From NCBI GenBank assembly GCA_965214875.1, contig OZ243980.1, forward strand, positions 992,001-1,056,000: a DNA stretch of 64,000 nucleotides, in the 5' to 3' direction. The stretch's first letter is position 1, and every line of letters starts with the position of its first letter. A model generated the notes under the pieces. The model had not been told where the DNA came from. It made no database searches and saw only the letters and a list, made by a program, of their open reading frames with translations. Position numbers and translations under genes: made by a program. Of the stretch, positions 1 through 9,050 are shown piece by piece. The stretch is from CBDAUN01 sp965214875 (GTDB lineage: Bacteria > Pseudomonadota > Gammaproteobacteria > Arenicellales > JAJDZL01).

Positions 1-1
1 G

Positions 2-619
2 TCTTCGTCCGATTTATCGGCTAAGTCTTTGGTTTCATTTGGTGAAATGGGCTATAAAGCTGGCGAGTACATTGCCAAGGCTCACCCTGCCGGTTCGGGC
101 AAGGTGAAAGTGGCATGGTTTCCTGGCCCTCCGGGAGCGGGCTGGGTAGAAGCGGGAAACGCCGGATTTCAAGAAGCAGTGGCCGGTTCCGACATCGAAG
201 TTGTTGAAACCAAGTATGGCGACACGGGTAAAGAGGTGCAGTTGAAACTGGTGGAAGACACGTTGGAAGCGCATCCGGATATCCAATATGTCGTCGGGAC
301 TGCGGTAACCGCAGAAGCGGCGACCGGCTTGCTTCGGGCACGAGACATGACTGATCAGGTCAAGGTCATGGCCTACTACTTCACGCCAGGCGTCTTCCAA
401 GGAATAAGGCGTGGCCAGATGCTGGCCGCACCCACTGACTCCGCTGTGATTCAGGGACGGATCGCAATCGATCAAGCCGTCAGAATTCTAGAGGGGGAGT
501 CCTACGAAAAGCATGTCGGCCCAGCGCTCTACGTTATCGACTCCAACAACATCAACACGTTTGATCGGGGGTCGTCGCTCGCGCCAGATGGATTCAAAGC
601 AACCTTCTCGGTGAACTAA
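2..619 (+). CDS. TorT/ribose-type periplasmic substrate-binding protein, C-terminal part
   Basis: The gene is cut by the window start, and the frame is open from base 2, so the signal peptide and N-lobe are missing. The visible ~205 residues resemble the periplasmic sugar-binding-protein superfamily and most closely the TorT type: segments reading GAGWVEAG, KYGDTGKEVQLKLVEDTL and YYFTPGVFQGIRRGQ are features I associate with TorT. It would bind the ligand in the periplasm and deliver it to the ATPase and permease encoded directly downstream (85 bp and 1.6 kb away). The presence of an ABC ATPase and permease argues for a transport role rather than the sensory role of classical TorT. The ligand is unknown; the downstream lactamase/carboxylase genes suggest an amide or lactam. 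Confidence 0.85.
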   Translation, partial: SSSDLSAKSLVSFGEMGYKAGEYIAKAHPAGSGKVKVAWFPGPPGAGWVEAGNAGFQEAVAGSDIEVVETKYGDTGKEVQLKLVEDTLEAHPDIQYVVGTAVTAEAATGLLRARDMTDQVKVMAYYFTPGVFQGIRRGQMLAAPTDSAVIQGRIAIDQAVRILEGESYEKHVGPALYVIDSNNINTFDRGSSLAPDGFKATFSVN

Positions 620-704
620 ACGCTGTTGACCGGATGCGCACTGACGAGTCAATTGTCAGTTCCAGGTTGCATAAGGCGAAGCGGCGATTTCGGCTCTGTG
701 AAGC

Positions 705-2207
705 ATGAACAAGTCGCCGCTCCTGGAATTGACGGGCATCACGCGGCAATATCCGGGGATCAAAGCCCTCGACAATGTGGACTTTTCCCTTGCGGCCGGT
801 GAGGTCCATGTCTTGTTTGGCGAAAACGGCGCCGGCAAGTCAACTTTGATTTCGATCATCGCAGGGGCCGTCAGAGCGCATGCCGGACGGTTCCTGTTCA
901 AGGGCAAGCCGATAGAGCTTTCGTCAGTTCATCACGCCAGATCCTTGGGGATCAGTGCTGTATTTCAGGAGTTCTCGCTCGTTCCCCAGCTTTCCGTCGA
1001 GCAAAACCTGTTTTTGGGATCTGAGGAGACCTCAAATGGTGTTCTGAAGAAAAAATCCATGCAAAAGCGAGCGGCGGAAATACTTGACCGGTTGAGATTT
1101 CCGCTTGAGCCGTGCATCAAGGTGGCCTTTCTGTCTAGGGCAGAGCAGCAAATGGTTGAAATTGCAAAGGCGTTTCGTGAAAATCTTTCGGTGCTGATTC
1201 TAGATGAACCGACCGCATCGCTTACTGATCAAGAGACCGAAGAATTGTTTTCTCTGATTGAACAGATCAAGTCTCGAGGTGTGGGCATCATCTACATTAC
1301 TCATCGAATCAATGAAATTCGACGTATCGGAGACCGAATTACGGTACTGCGGGATGGAAGATTAGTGGACACGGTTAGTGCAAGCACATCTGAAAGTGAG
1401 CTGGTTGGCTTGATGACTGGGCGCATAATTGAACAATTTTTCCCGAGCTTTGATTTTCGCCTTGGAGAAAAGATGCTTGAAATGTCGCACGTTTTCACAG
1501 CAGATAATTCTGTGGCAGATGTAAGCCTGAACGTGCACAGCGGTGAAGTTGTCGGGATTGCCGGCTTAGTCGGATCCGGAAAATCTGAGATTGGGCGAAC
1601 TTGCTTTGGGCTGATCCCAAAGACTGGAGGCGACATTTCGCTTGATGGAGAAAGCATCGCTCATATGTCAACCCGCCAAATTATCGAGCGCGGTTTGTTC
1701 TATATCCCTGCCGACCGCCGTGATGAAGGGCTGATGATGATGCGCAGCGTTCGCGAAAATGTTGCGCTGCCTGCATTAAATACAAAAAACTACTCAAAAG
1801 GTGCGTGGCTAAGGAGGAATGCGGAAGCCTCCAGCGTTCGAGATCTTGCCGGTCGCTTGCAATTGCAACCACTCAATATTGAATGGGATGCAGGACAATT
1901 TTCTGGCGGCAATCAGCAAAAGATTCTACTCGCAAAGTGCTTGACTCGCGAAATCAAAGTGTTCGTTTTTGACGAGCCGACCGTTGGGGTCGATGTCGGC
2001 ACCCGAGTCGCAATCTACAAATTCATTCGCGACTTGTGTGAAACCGGTGCGGCGGTTCTGCTGATTTCGTCAGATTTGCCCGAAATATTGCACCTGACCA
2101 ACCGTGTCTATGTCATGTGCAAAGGGCGGTTGAGCGCGGAGATTCCTGCCGAAGAACTGTCGCAGGAAAATGTTCTAAAGCACTGCTTCGATAGGCAGGC
2201 GGCGTGA
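705..2207 (+). CDS. ribose-type ABC transporter, double ATP-binding protein
   Basis: This is a cytoplasmic ATPase of an RbsA/MglA-like importer, 500 residues as usual for the family. Two nucleotide-binding domains are visible: Walker A GENGAGKST at 39-47 with Walker B LILDEPTAS near 164 in the first, and GLVGSGKSE near 287 with FSGGNQQK near 399 and FVFDEPTVG in the second. The second Walker A is degenerate, as is normal in RbsA relatives. The ATG at 705 follows a purine-rich stretch. The gene sits between the binding protein and the permease on the same strand, so it completes a binding protein-ATPase-permease set. Substrate cannot be read from the ATPase. Confidence 0.93.
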   Translation: MNKSPLLELTGITRQYPGIKALDNVDFSLAAGEVHVLFGENGAGKSTLISIIAGAVRAHAGRFLFKGKPIELSSVHHARSLGISAVFQEFSLVPQLSVEQNLFLGSEETSNGVLKKKSMQKRAAEILDRLRFPLEPCIKVAFLSRAEQQMVEIAKAFRENLSVLILDEPTASLTDQETEELFSLIEQIKSRGVGIIYITHRINEIRRIGDRITVLRDGRLVDTVSASTSESELVGLMTGRIIEQFFPSFDFRLGEKMLEMSHVFTADNSVADVSLNVHSGEVVGIAGLVGSGKSEIGRTCFGLIPKTGGDISLDGESIAHMSTRQIIERGLFYIPADRRDEGLMMMRSVRENVALPALNTKNYSKGAWLRRNAEASSVRDLAGRLQLQPLNIEWDAGQFSGGNQQKILLAKCLTREIKVFVFDEPTVGVDVGTRVAIYKFIRDLCETGAAVLLISSDLPEILHLTNRVYVMCKGRLSAEIPAEELSQENVLKHCFDRQAA

Positions 2208-2232
2208 ATTCAATTCTAAAGGACGGTTTCCA

Positions 2233-3231
2233 ATGACCGCGAAGCTTCTGCGTTTTATTCAAGTCGCACTGGTGCGCTTAGGCGTACTGCCTTTCTTGCT
2301 GTTGATAGCAGTCATTGTGTTCGCCGTCATTTCAGATAACTTTCTAACCGGACGCAACCTGATGAATGTGGTGCGACAGTCAACTTACCTGACATTGGTT
2401 TCGATGGGGCAAATGTTCGCTTTGCTGACGGGAGGCTTCGATTTGTCAGTTGGAACGATTCTAGCGCTGACTTCGGTAGTTTGCGCCGCTGCGATGGCAA
2501 TGGCCTACGCGGCAATGCCTGATGCTGTCTGGCTTTCAATTCTTATTGGAATGTTGGCAGGCGGCATGGCTGGCACAGCTGTTGGCGTTGTCAATGGAAT
2601 CGGCATTTCGATCTTCAATGTGTCTCCATTCATGATGAGTCTCGGCATGGCGTCTGTTGGATTCGGGCTTGCACTTTACTTGACTGGCGGCACTCCGGTA
2701 TACGGGATGCCCATCGAGTTTGGCGACATCTTCGGATTCGGAACGTTTTTGACCATTCCAGTGCCAGTGATTATTACTTTGGCGCTCATTGCCGTTTTGT
2801 ATGTGTTGGTGAATTGGACACGGTTTGGCAGACATCTGTACTCCGTCGGCGGAAACATGAAGGCTGCACGACTATCAGGCATCAATACAAGAATGGCACT
2901 TTTTTTGGCCTATGTATTGTGCAGTGCCATGGCGGCAGTTGCCGGAATCCTGCTGACTGCGCGGCTTGATACAGGTGAGGCGAATATCGGCGCCACCATG
3001 CCGCTTGAATCGATCGCGGCATGCGTTATCGCCGGGGTCAGTTTGCGGGGCGGGGTCGGCAGACTGGAGAATGTTGTTTTTGGCGCACTGTTCATCGGAC
3101 TGGTGCAAAACGGAATGAACTTGGCGCGCATCGAATCCTATTTGCAAATTGTCGTGATTGGCATCTTGCTGATTTTCGCAGTCGTGGCGGACCAGCTCAG
3201 ACTTCGCTACATTTCGACACTCAGAAACTGA
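2233..3231 (+). CDS. ribose-type ABC transporter permease
   Basis: Integral inner-membrane permease of the RbsC/BPD_transp_2 family, 332 residues, with about eight to ten hydrophobic segments. Typical family stretches are present: GGFDLSVGTILAL near 75, the EAA-like loop around GRHLYSVGGNMKAARLSGI (about 198-216), and GGVSLRGGVGRL-type sequence near 270. The gene starts 25 bp after the ATPase stop, consistent with one transcript. A single permease gene is expected to act as a homodimer with the double ATPase. The operon continues after 80 bp with pxpA. Confidence 0.93.
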   Translation: MTAKLLRFIQVALVRLGVLPFLLLIAVIVFAVISDNFLTGRNLMNVVRQSTYLTLVSMGQMFALLTGGFDLSVGTILALTSVVCAAAMAMAYAAMPDAVWLSILIGMLAGGMAGTAVGVVNGIGISIFNVSPFMMSLGMASVGFGLALYLTGGTPVYGMPIEFGDIFGFGTFLTIPVPVIITLALIAVLYVLVNWTRFGRHLYSVGGNMKAARLSGINTRMALFLAYVLCSAMAAVAGILLTARLDTGEANIGATMPLESIAACVIAGVSLRGGVGRLENVVFGALFIGLVQNGMNLARIESYLQIVVIGILLIFAVVADQLRLRYISTLRN

Positions 3232-3311
3232 TTGCCGCATCGCAGCTGCCAAGAACGGCTTTACAGTTTTGTGGCGTCTTTCGGATTTACGTTTAATCAA
3301 TGGTGTGTTAG

Positions 3312-4034
3312 ATGAATACTGAAATAAATTGCGATATGGGTGAAAGTTTCGGAATTTACCGTATGGGTGATGACGCTGGTCTGATGCCGCTAATATCAAT
3401 GGCAAATGTTGCTTGCGGGTTTCATGGTTCGGATCCGAATCACATGCGAACAACGGTCAGATTGGCTAAACAGCATGGGGTGCGCGTCGGCGCTCATCCA
3501 TCTTTGCCTGATCTGCAGGGTTTTGGACGTCGAGCAATGGCGGTCGAGCGCGAGGAGCTGGCGAATCTCCTGATTTATCAAGTCGGTGCGCTAGTGGCAT
3601 TTTTGCAGGCGGAAGGAATGGAACTCAACCACATCAAGCCGCATGGCGCACTGTATGGAATGGCGGCGCGAGACGGTGAAATTGCGCATGCGGTCTGTGA
3701 TGCAGTCGACATATTCGGCGTTCCAATTCTTGGAATGAAAGGCACCTTGCATGAACAAATATATGTTGAGCGAGGTCATGCTTTCATTTCCGAATTCTAC
3801 GCAGATCTTCAGTACAACGACGACGGGAGCTTGATTATTTCGCGAGAACATGACGAAGTCGAACCGAAGTTGGCAGCGAAACGGGTATTGAGAGCTGTAG
3901 AAGAAGGGATGGTGGACTCTGTCAATGGCAAAGGGGTGAAAGTCGGCGCAGACTGTGTTTGTGTTCACTCCGATACGCCAAATGCGATCGAAGTTGCGCA
4001 GGCGGTCAACGCGGCAATCTATCCGACACACTGA
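3312..4034 (+). CDS. pxpA: 5-oxoprolinase subunit A (LamB/YcsF family)
   Basis: A 240-residue member of the LamB/YcsF family. The diagnostic N-terminus NCDMGESFG (5-13) and the segments NVACGFHGSDPN and HIKPHGALYGM are present. In Bacillus and E. coli, PxpA with PxpB and PxpC makes the ATP-dependent 5-oxoprolinase that opens pyroglutamate to glutamate in the cytoplasm. Here PxpB and PxpC lie 1.9 kb downstream on the same strand, with a biotin carrier and biotin carboxylase in between. Because of that, a related lactam or amide rather than 5-oxoproline itself is possible. The start ATG is preceded by a weak purine stretch. Confidence 0.92.
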   Translation: MNTEINCDMGESFGIYRMGDDAGLMPLISMANVACGFHGSDPNHMRTTVRLAKQHGVRVGAHPSLPDLQGFGRRAMAVEREELANLLIYQVGALVAFLQAEGMELNHIKPHGALYGMAARDGEIAHAVCDAVDIFGVPILGMKGTLHEQIYVERGHAFISEFYADLQYNDDGSLIISREHDEVEPKLAAKRVLRAVEEGMVDSVNGKGVKVGADCVCVHSDTPNAIEVAQAVNAAIYPTH

Positions 4035-4253
4035 TGTATGCGGGTTAAAGCGCGCATGTCGAAGACATTTCAATTGGTGCCATGTTAAAGCGAGTGGTAG
4101 GCGGATTTGTTGACGGTGTGAGGATTCGATTTAGGGAAGTCTAGCTTTGTCGCGGTCGCGAGCTTCCATGCTTAGTGGGTGAATGCATCAATGCAAGCGA
4201 GTTTTCTAAGTCAAAAGACGGGATTCAGACGAACATATTCTTAGGAGATGCCA

Positions 4254-4496
4254 ATGTCAGTTAAGTCAATTTTGTCGCCTTTGCCGGGGGTCTTTTATCG
4301 AAAGCCTGCGCCCGACCAGCCTCCATACAAGCAGGCGGGCGATTTGTGTGCGGCGGGTGACGTAATAGGGTTGATCGAAGTCATGAAGTCTTTTCATGAA
4401 GTTAAGTCCGATGCATCGGGCACGGTCTTGGAATATCTCGCAGACAATGAGCAGGCCGTAGTTGCTGGCCAGCCATTGATGGGGCTGAAGGAGTAA
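4254..4496 (+). CDS. biotin carboxyl carrier protein (AccB-like)
   Basis: A short biotinyl/lipoyl carrier of about 80 residues. The core EVMKSF motif carries the lysine to be biotinylated (about residue 45), and flanking lines such as SPLPGVFYRKP and GQPLMGLKE match a biotinyl domain without the long N-terminal extension of housekeeping AccB. The start is chosen at 4254: an AGGAG at 4243-4247 is 6 bp upstream of it, while the alternative ATG at 4248 directly abuts the AGGAG. It lies between pxpA and the biotin carboxylase and would carry the carboxyl group to the PxpB/PxpC carboxyltransferase. Confidence 0.9.
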   Translation: MSVKSILSPLPGVFYRKPAPDQPPYKQAGDLCAAGDVIGLIEVMKSFHEVKSDASGTVLEYLADNEQAVVAGQPLMGLKE

Positions 4497-4502
4497 TGCG
4501 TC

Positions 4503-5891
4503 TTGTCGGGCAAGATGATGAACAAATTGCTGGTTGCGAATCGCGGCGAAATCGCCGTGAGAATAATTCGGGCTGCAAAAGAATTGGGAATCCATACAAC
4601 CGCAATCTATAGTGAATGCGATAAAGATTCGTTGCCTGTTCGAATGGCCGACCATGCGGTGGAAGTTGGCCGGCCTCCGGCATCAATGTCCTACCTCAAT
4701 ATTGAGAGCATCGTGGAAATTGCCAAACAGAACGATATTGATGCCATTCATCCAGGCTATGGCTTTTTGGCAGAGAATGCGCAATTCGCTGAGACGGTAG
4801 AAGCAGCAGGCATAACATTCGTTGGCCCTAGCGGAGCAACGATTCGACTTATGGGTGACAAGATAGCGGCTCGCAACACTGCCCAATCCGTCGGAGTGCC
4901 AATCACATCCGGCAGTTCATCGGCGATGAATTCAGTTGATGATATGTGCGAGGTTGCGGAGCGCACTGGTTACCCGGTATTGGTTAAGGCATCGGCGGGC
5001 GGTGGTGGACGCGGCATCCGGGTCGCAAACGATCAAGACGAATTGCGGCGTTTGGCTCCGCAGGCTAGTGCGGAGGCGCAGGCAGCGTTTGGCGATAACA
5101 GGCTGTTTGTTGAAAAGTTTATTCGTCGCGCTAGGCATATCGAAGTGCAAGTCTTGGGGGATGGCGAAAACGTGGTCCATTGCTTCGAAAGGGATTGCTC
5201 GCTGCAACGGCGGCGACAGAAGGTGTGGGAAGAAGCCCCGGCGGCTTGCCTGTCGGATACGGTGCGCCAGAAAATATGCGCGGCCGCGGTGAAGTTGGCG
5301 CAGCACGTTCATTATCGAGGTGCCGGCACTGTCGAGTGCCTCTACGATGAAGGTTCCGAAGAGTTCTATTTTCTTGAGATGAATACGCGCATCCAGGTGG
5401 AACATCCGGTAACGGAATGCATCACCGGGCTAGACTTGATTCGCGAGATGCTGCTGATTGCAGCGGGTAACCCGTTGCGCCTGAAGCAGGACGAAATCAG
5501 GGTTCGTGGGCACTCGATTGAATGCCGAATCAATGCAGAGGACCCCGCAAAAGATTTTTTCCCGAGCCCGGGCATCGTAGAATTGATCTCAGTCCCTGGT
5601 GGGCCGGGGGTTCGCTTTGATTCCATGCTGTTTCCAGGCAGCGAGGTCCCTCCGTACTATGATTCGATGCTTGGGAAGTTGATTGTATGGGATGAGGACC
5701 GTGCAAACGCCGTGCGCCGGATGAAGTGCGCCTTGTCTGAACTGCAAATCGACGGCATCAATACGACAATTCCGCTGCATCGGGCATTGGTATCGGACCC
5801 TGCAGTAATGGAATACAGGGTTCACACCGAATTTCTTGAACAATGGCTACACGAAAACCCATCTAGGCTAGGCCGGTCAGCATTGAACTAA
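4503..5891 (+). CDS. biotin carboxylase (AccC-like)
   Basis: ATP-grasp enzyme that carboxylates the biotin of the preceding carrier with bicarbonate and ATP, about 460 residues as in AccC. Visible marks are LLVANRGEIAVRI at the N-terminus, the glycine-rich loop KASAGGGGRGIRV near 162-174, and EMNTRIQVEHPVTE near 292-305. The start is uncertain: TTG at 4503 lies 9 bp after AAGGAG (4488-4493), whereas ATG at 4515 or 4518 lies further away but directly precedes the conserved NKLLVANRGE. It starts 6 bp after the carrier gene. This is probably a second, pathway-dedicated copy and not the housekeeping accC, given its neighbours. Confidence 0.92.
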   Translation: MSGKMMNKLLVANRGEIAVRIIRAAKELGIHTTAIYSECDKDSLPVRMADHAVEVGRPPASMSYLNIESIVEIAKQNDIDAIHPGYGFLAENAQFAETVEAAGITFVGPSGATIRLMGDKIAARNTAQSVGVPITSGSSSAMNSVDDMCEVAERTGYPVLVKASAGGGGRGIRVANDQDELRRLAPQASAEAQAAFGDNRLFVEKFIRRARHIEVQVLGDGENVVHCFERDCSLQRRRQKVWEEAPAACLSDTVRQKICAAAVKLAQHVHYRGAGTVECLYDEGSEEFYFLEMNTRIQVEHPVTECITGLDLIREMLLIAAGNPLRLKQDEIRVRGHSIECRINAEDPAKDFFPSPGIVELISVPGGPGVRFDSMLFPGSEVPPYYDSMLGKLIVWDEDRANAVRRMKCALSELQIDGINTTIPLHRALVSDPAVMEYRVHTEFLEQWLHENPSRLGRSALN

Positions 5892-5904
5892 TGAGGTAGT
5901 ATTT

Positions 5905-6780
5905 ATGGCAGCTCGCTATTCTTTCGGCGGTGATGAGCATATTTTTGTCGAAATCGATGAACAGATGTCGCTTGAGGCGTTTTTCAAAAGCCTGTCAATC
6001 ACCAATGCGGTCAGAGAGAGTCAGATCGACGGGATCACTGAAATATGTCCGGCCAACGCATCGTACCAGATCAAATTTAATCCGGATCGAATCAAGCCTA
6101 ACGATCTCCTGCTTGAGCTTAAGCAGCTTGAATCCGCCTCGATGTCGACAGGGCCGGAGTTGAAAACTCGGATCATCGACCTCCCTGTCTACTACGACGA
6201 CCCTTGGACCTACGAAACATTGATGAGATTTCGAGAGCGTCACCAAGATCCGGGCGGTAGCGACCTGGATTATGCGGCCCGGATTAATGGATATGACTCC
6301 GTCGATGAATTCATTCAGGCGCATTCGGCTAGCCCGTGGTTTGTGACGATGGTTGGATTTGTTGCTGGATTGCCGTTCATGTACCAGATGGTTGAACGGA
6401 AACGTCAAATTGAAGTGCCGAAATACCTGCGTCCGCGAACTGATACACCCAAGCTGACGGTAGGTTATGGAGGCTGTTTCTCGTGCGTCTACTCCGTTCG
6501 CGGTGCCGGCGGCTATCAAATGTTCGGTATCACTCCTATGCCGATATATGACCCTGATCAAAACATTTCCTATTTGCGTGACTTCATGGTGTTCTTCAAT
6601 CCGGGAGACATTGTCAAATTCAGGCCGATTGACCGAGATGCCTATGCCGAATATGTGGCGATGGTCGAAAGTAATTCTTACGAGCCTAGAATGCAGAATT
6701 TTGATTTCTCATTGAGAACCTTTTATTCCGATATGGATCAATACAACGCCAGCATTGGGGAGGTTCTCGATGGCCATTAA
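5905..6780 (+). CDS. pxpB: 5-oxoprolinase subunit B / carboxyltransferase subdomain (KipI family)
   Basis: A 291-residue KipI/allophanate-hydrolase-subunit-1 family protein. Recognisable segments are DLPVYYDDPW, GFVAGLPFMYQM and TVGYGGCFSCVYSVRGAGG. The family is one half of the carboxyltransferase fold found fused in urea carboxylase, and as PxpB one of the three 5-oxoprolinase subunits. A GAGG lies about 7 bp upstream of the ATG. It follows the biotin carboxylase by 13 bp and its end overlaps pxpC by 11 bp, so translation of B and C is likely coupled. Length is slightly above the ~220-240 residues typical of KipI because of an N-terminal extension. Confidence 0.92.
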   Translation: MAARYSFGGDEHIFVEIDEQMSLEAFFKSLSITNAVRESQIDGITEICPANASYQIKFNPDRIKPNDLLLELKQLESASMSTGPELKTRIIDLPVYYDDPWTYETLMRFRERHQDPGGSDLDYAARINGYDSVDEFIQAHSASPWFVTMVGFVAGLPFMYQMVERKRQIEVPKYLRPRTDTPKLTVGYGGCFSCVYSVRGAGGYQMFGITPMPIYDPDQNISYLRDFMVFFNPGDIVKFRPIDRDAYAEYVAMVESNSYEPRMQNFDFSLRTFYSDMDQYNASIGEVLDGH

Positions 6781-7744
6781 AGTTATTGCACCGGGTCTGG
6801 CGACTTCTGTACAGGATTTGGGAAGGCCCGGCTATTATCACCTGGGAATCCCTATTTCTGGTGCCATGGACCGCTATGCTATGAGAGTTGCGAACGGGCT
6901 GGTCGGAAATGATGAAGGTGATGCTGGGCTGGAGACGGTCTTCATGGGGCCTGATTTGGAATTTACCGAAGATGCTACAGTTGCGGTCACGGGCGGTGAA
7001 TTGCCTCCTAAAGTTGATGGTGAGCCACGGGAAACATGGACCGCATTCAAAGTTGGGGCGGGCCAGACGCTTAGTTTTGATTTCTTGCAAAAAGGAGGCC
7101 GCGCCTATATTGCGGTTTCTGGAGGAATCGATGTGCCTGTTGTACTCGGAAGCCGGTCAACCTATGCGCTCGGCGCTTTAGGCGGCTATCTTGGACGTGC
7201 TTTGCAAGCAGGAGACGAATTGCAGATCGGCGAGCATTCGGTCCGGTCAGGCAAGGGTTTGAGCATTCCGAAGCATTTGAGGAGGCTGCCTGAAGCACTA
7301 GCAGAATTGAGGGTGATTCCTGGACTTTATTGGCATCGACTGACGGAACAGTCAAGGCGGATCTTCTTTGAAGACAAATGGACAGTTGCAACCGAAGCTG
7401 ATCGCATCGGCTATCGATTTCGAGGCGGCAGAGCGTTGCAATTTGTTGAGCGGGAGCAACCTTTTGGCGCGGGATCAGATCCGTCGAACATTGTCGACAG
7501 CTGCTATCCCTACGGTTCGATACAAGTGCCAAGCGGTACTGAGCCAATTGTGCTGCATCGCGATGCGGTTTCGGGCGGAGGGTACTTCATGCTGGGTACC
7601 GTTATTTCATCAGATATGGATCTTATCGGGCAATTGCAGCCGAACACGCAAGCCCAATTCGTGGCAGTGGACATGGATGCTGCACTCAATGCGCGAAGTG
7701 AGCGAAACGCGCAACTTGAAAAAGTTCGTGAACTTTTGCAGTAG
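6770..7744 (+). CDS. pxpC: 5-oxoprolinase subunit C / biotin-dependent carboxyltransferase (KipA family)
   Basis: A KipA/allophanate-hydrolase-subunit-2 family protein of 324 residues. The N-terminus APGLATSVQDLGRPGYYHLG and the GAMDRYAMRVANGLVGN stretch are diagnostic. It pairs with PxpB to form the carboxyltransferase module. The ATG at 6770 is chosen because GGGAGG lies just upstream inside pxpB and the family N-terminus begins there; it overlaps the pxpB stop by 11 bp. It is the last structural gene of the operon, followed by the LysR gene 138 bp later. Confidence 0.92.
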   Translation: MAIKVIAPGLATSVQDLGRPGYYHLGIPISGAMDRYAMRVANGLVGNDEGDAGLETVFMGPDLEFTEDATVAVTGGELPPKVDGEPRETWTAFKVGAGQTLSFDFLQKGGRAYIAVSGGIDVPVVLGSRSTYALGALGGYLGRALQAGDELQIGEHSVRSGKGLSIPKHLRRLPEALAELRVIPGLYWHRLTEQSRRIFFEDKWTVATEADRIGYRFRGGRALQFVEREQPFGAGSDPSNIVDSCYPYGSIQVPSGTEPIVLHRDAVSGGGYFMLGTVISSDMDLIGQLQPNTQAQFVAVDMDAALNARSERNAQLEKVRELLQ

Positions 7745-7882
7745 GAGCGTTCATAATTTGCCATTTCGAATTAGGATTTAATTCGCTCATTGAGCTCGTC
7801 ATGACCATTTTGCCTGCCGTGCAGCAAATTTATTTGTCATGATGAAGGGAGCAGATTAACGCAACAAAGCTCTAGGGTAGAT

Positions 7883-8791
7883 GTGATTACGTTCCGCCAA
7901 GTTCGTTATTTCATCGCAACAGCGGACAAGGGAAAGATTTCTCTCGCAGCGGCGGACTTGAACGTGTCTCAGTCCGCGGTCAGCACGACGATCATGGATC
8001 TTGAAAACCAGCTGGGGTTTCGCTTGTTTACGCGCCAGGCATATGGCGTCTCTCTAACATTTGAAGGTCAGCAGTTTCTGCAACATGCGCGGAATATCAT
8101 AGCGGCTGTTTCCGAAGCGACGCGTATGCCCTACATGCCGAGCGAAAGTGTTGAAGGTGACATTGTCATTGGGGTTTCATTTACGATCGCCGCCTATTTT
8201 TTGCCGAGTCTGCAAGCTCGGTTTCAGCGAATCTTCCCAAAGGTGAATATCCATGTTTTGGAGCATGACAGAGAGGACATTGAGCAAGGACTGTTGAGCG
8301 GCAAGCTGAATTTGGCCTTAATGCTGGTTTCAAATCTGCGCGATTCATCCAATATTGATTCAGAAACTTTGCTTCGATCACGCAGAAAACTTTGGTTGAG
8401 CGTCAACCATCCCTTCATGGAATGCGAGAGTGTGTCTTTAGCGGATATTGCTACAGAGCCATACGTCATGCTAACGGTTGACGAGGCAAGCAATACAGCC
8501 ATGCGCTATTGGGAAAAGACAGATCATCGTCCAGAAATTATTTTTTCGACGACTTCGGTTGAAGCGGTTCGCAGCATGGTCTCGCTTGGCATGGGAGTTG
8601 CCATCTTGTCGGACATGGTGTATCGCCCTTGGTCTCTCGAAGGCAATCGAGTCGAGACCCGGCCGGTACTGGAGGAAGTGCCAACCATGGACGTAGGGGT
8701 TGCTTGGTGTCGAGGTGCGGAATTGTCATTGCCGGCGCGGTCATTTCGCGATTATGTTGTGCGCTCTTATCGCGGCGGAACGGGGCTATGA
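7883..8791 (+). CDS. LysR-family transcriptional regulator
   Basis: A 302-residue LysR-type regulator. The N-terminal winged helix-turn-helix reads FRQVRYFIATADKGKISLAAADLNVSQSAVSTTI in pieces from residue 3, followed by a periplasmic-binding-like effector domain. The GTG start at 7883 is preceded by AGGGT. It is on the same strand as, and directly after, the lactam/biotin operon. It is therefore a candidate regulator of that operon, although LysR genes are more often divergent from their target. The effector is unknown. Confidence 0.92.
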   Translation: MITFRQVRYFIATADKGKISLAAADLNVSQSAVSTTIMDLENQLGFRLFTRQAYGVSLTFEGQQFLQHARNIIAAVSEATRMPYMPSESVEGDIVIGVSFTIAAYFLPSLQARFQRIFPKVNIHVLEHDREDIEQGLLSGKLNLALMLVSNLRDSSNIDSETLLRSRRKLWLSVNHPFMECESVSLADIATEPYVMLTVDEASNTAMRYWEKTDHRPEIIFSTTSVEAVRSMVSLGMGVAILSDMVYRPWSLEGNRVETRPVLEEVPTMDVGVAWCRGAELSLPARSFRDYVVRSYRGGTGL

Positions 8792-9015
8792 CCGTCTTAG
8801 GCTGTGATACGTCTCGCGTCATCGCGCGAAAGCGGGATTCGAGCAGAACGGGCTAGGAAAAATAATAATGGACACAATATTTCAGAACCAATGGTCAATG
8901 CAGCAGGCCGAGTAGCGGTGTCATCCACGGTTTATGGGCGCGCTTGCGAATCATTGTCAAAAATCTGGCACCCCAGCGATCGGTCATCATCTTGCCAGCA
9001 TGCGCAAAAACGGAA

Positions 9016-9044
9016 TTGTAATCTGTTTATGTGCAATATATACT
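9016..9044 (+). promoter_or_regulatory. sigma-70-like promoter abutting the ATPase start
   Basis: TTGTAA (9016-9021) and TATACT (9039-9044) are separated by 17 bp, matching the -35/-10 consensus at 4 of 6 and 5 of 6 positions. The ATG of the next gene begins 6 bp after the -10 box, so transcription from this promoter would begin at or within a base or two of the start codon, giving a leaderless mRNA. No Shine-Dalgarno sequence is visible upstream of the ATG. Confidence 0.55.
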
Positions 9045-9050
9045 GTTTGA

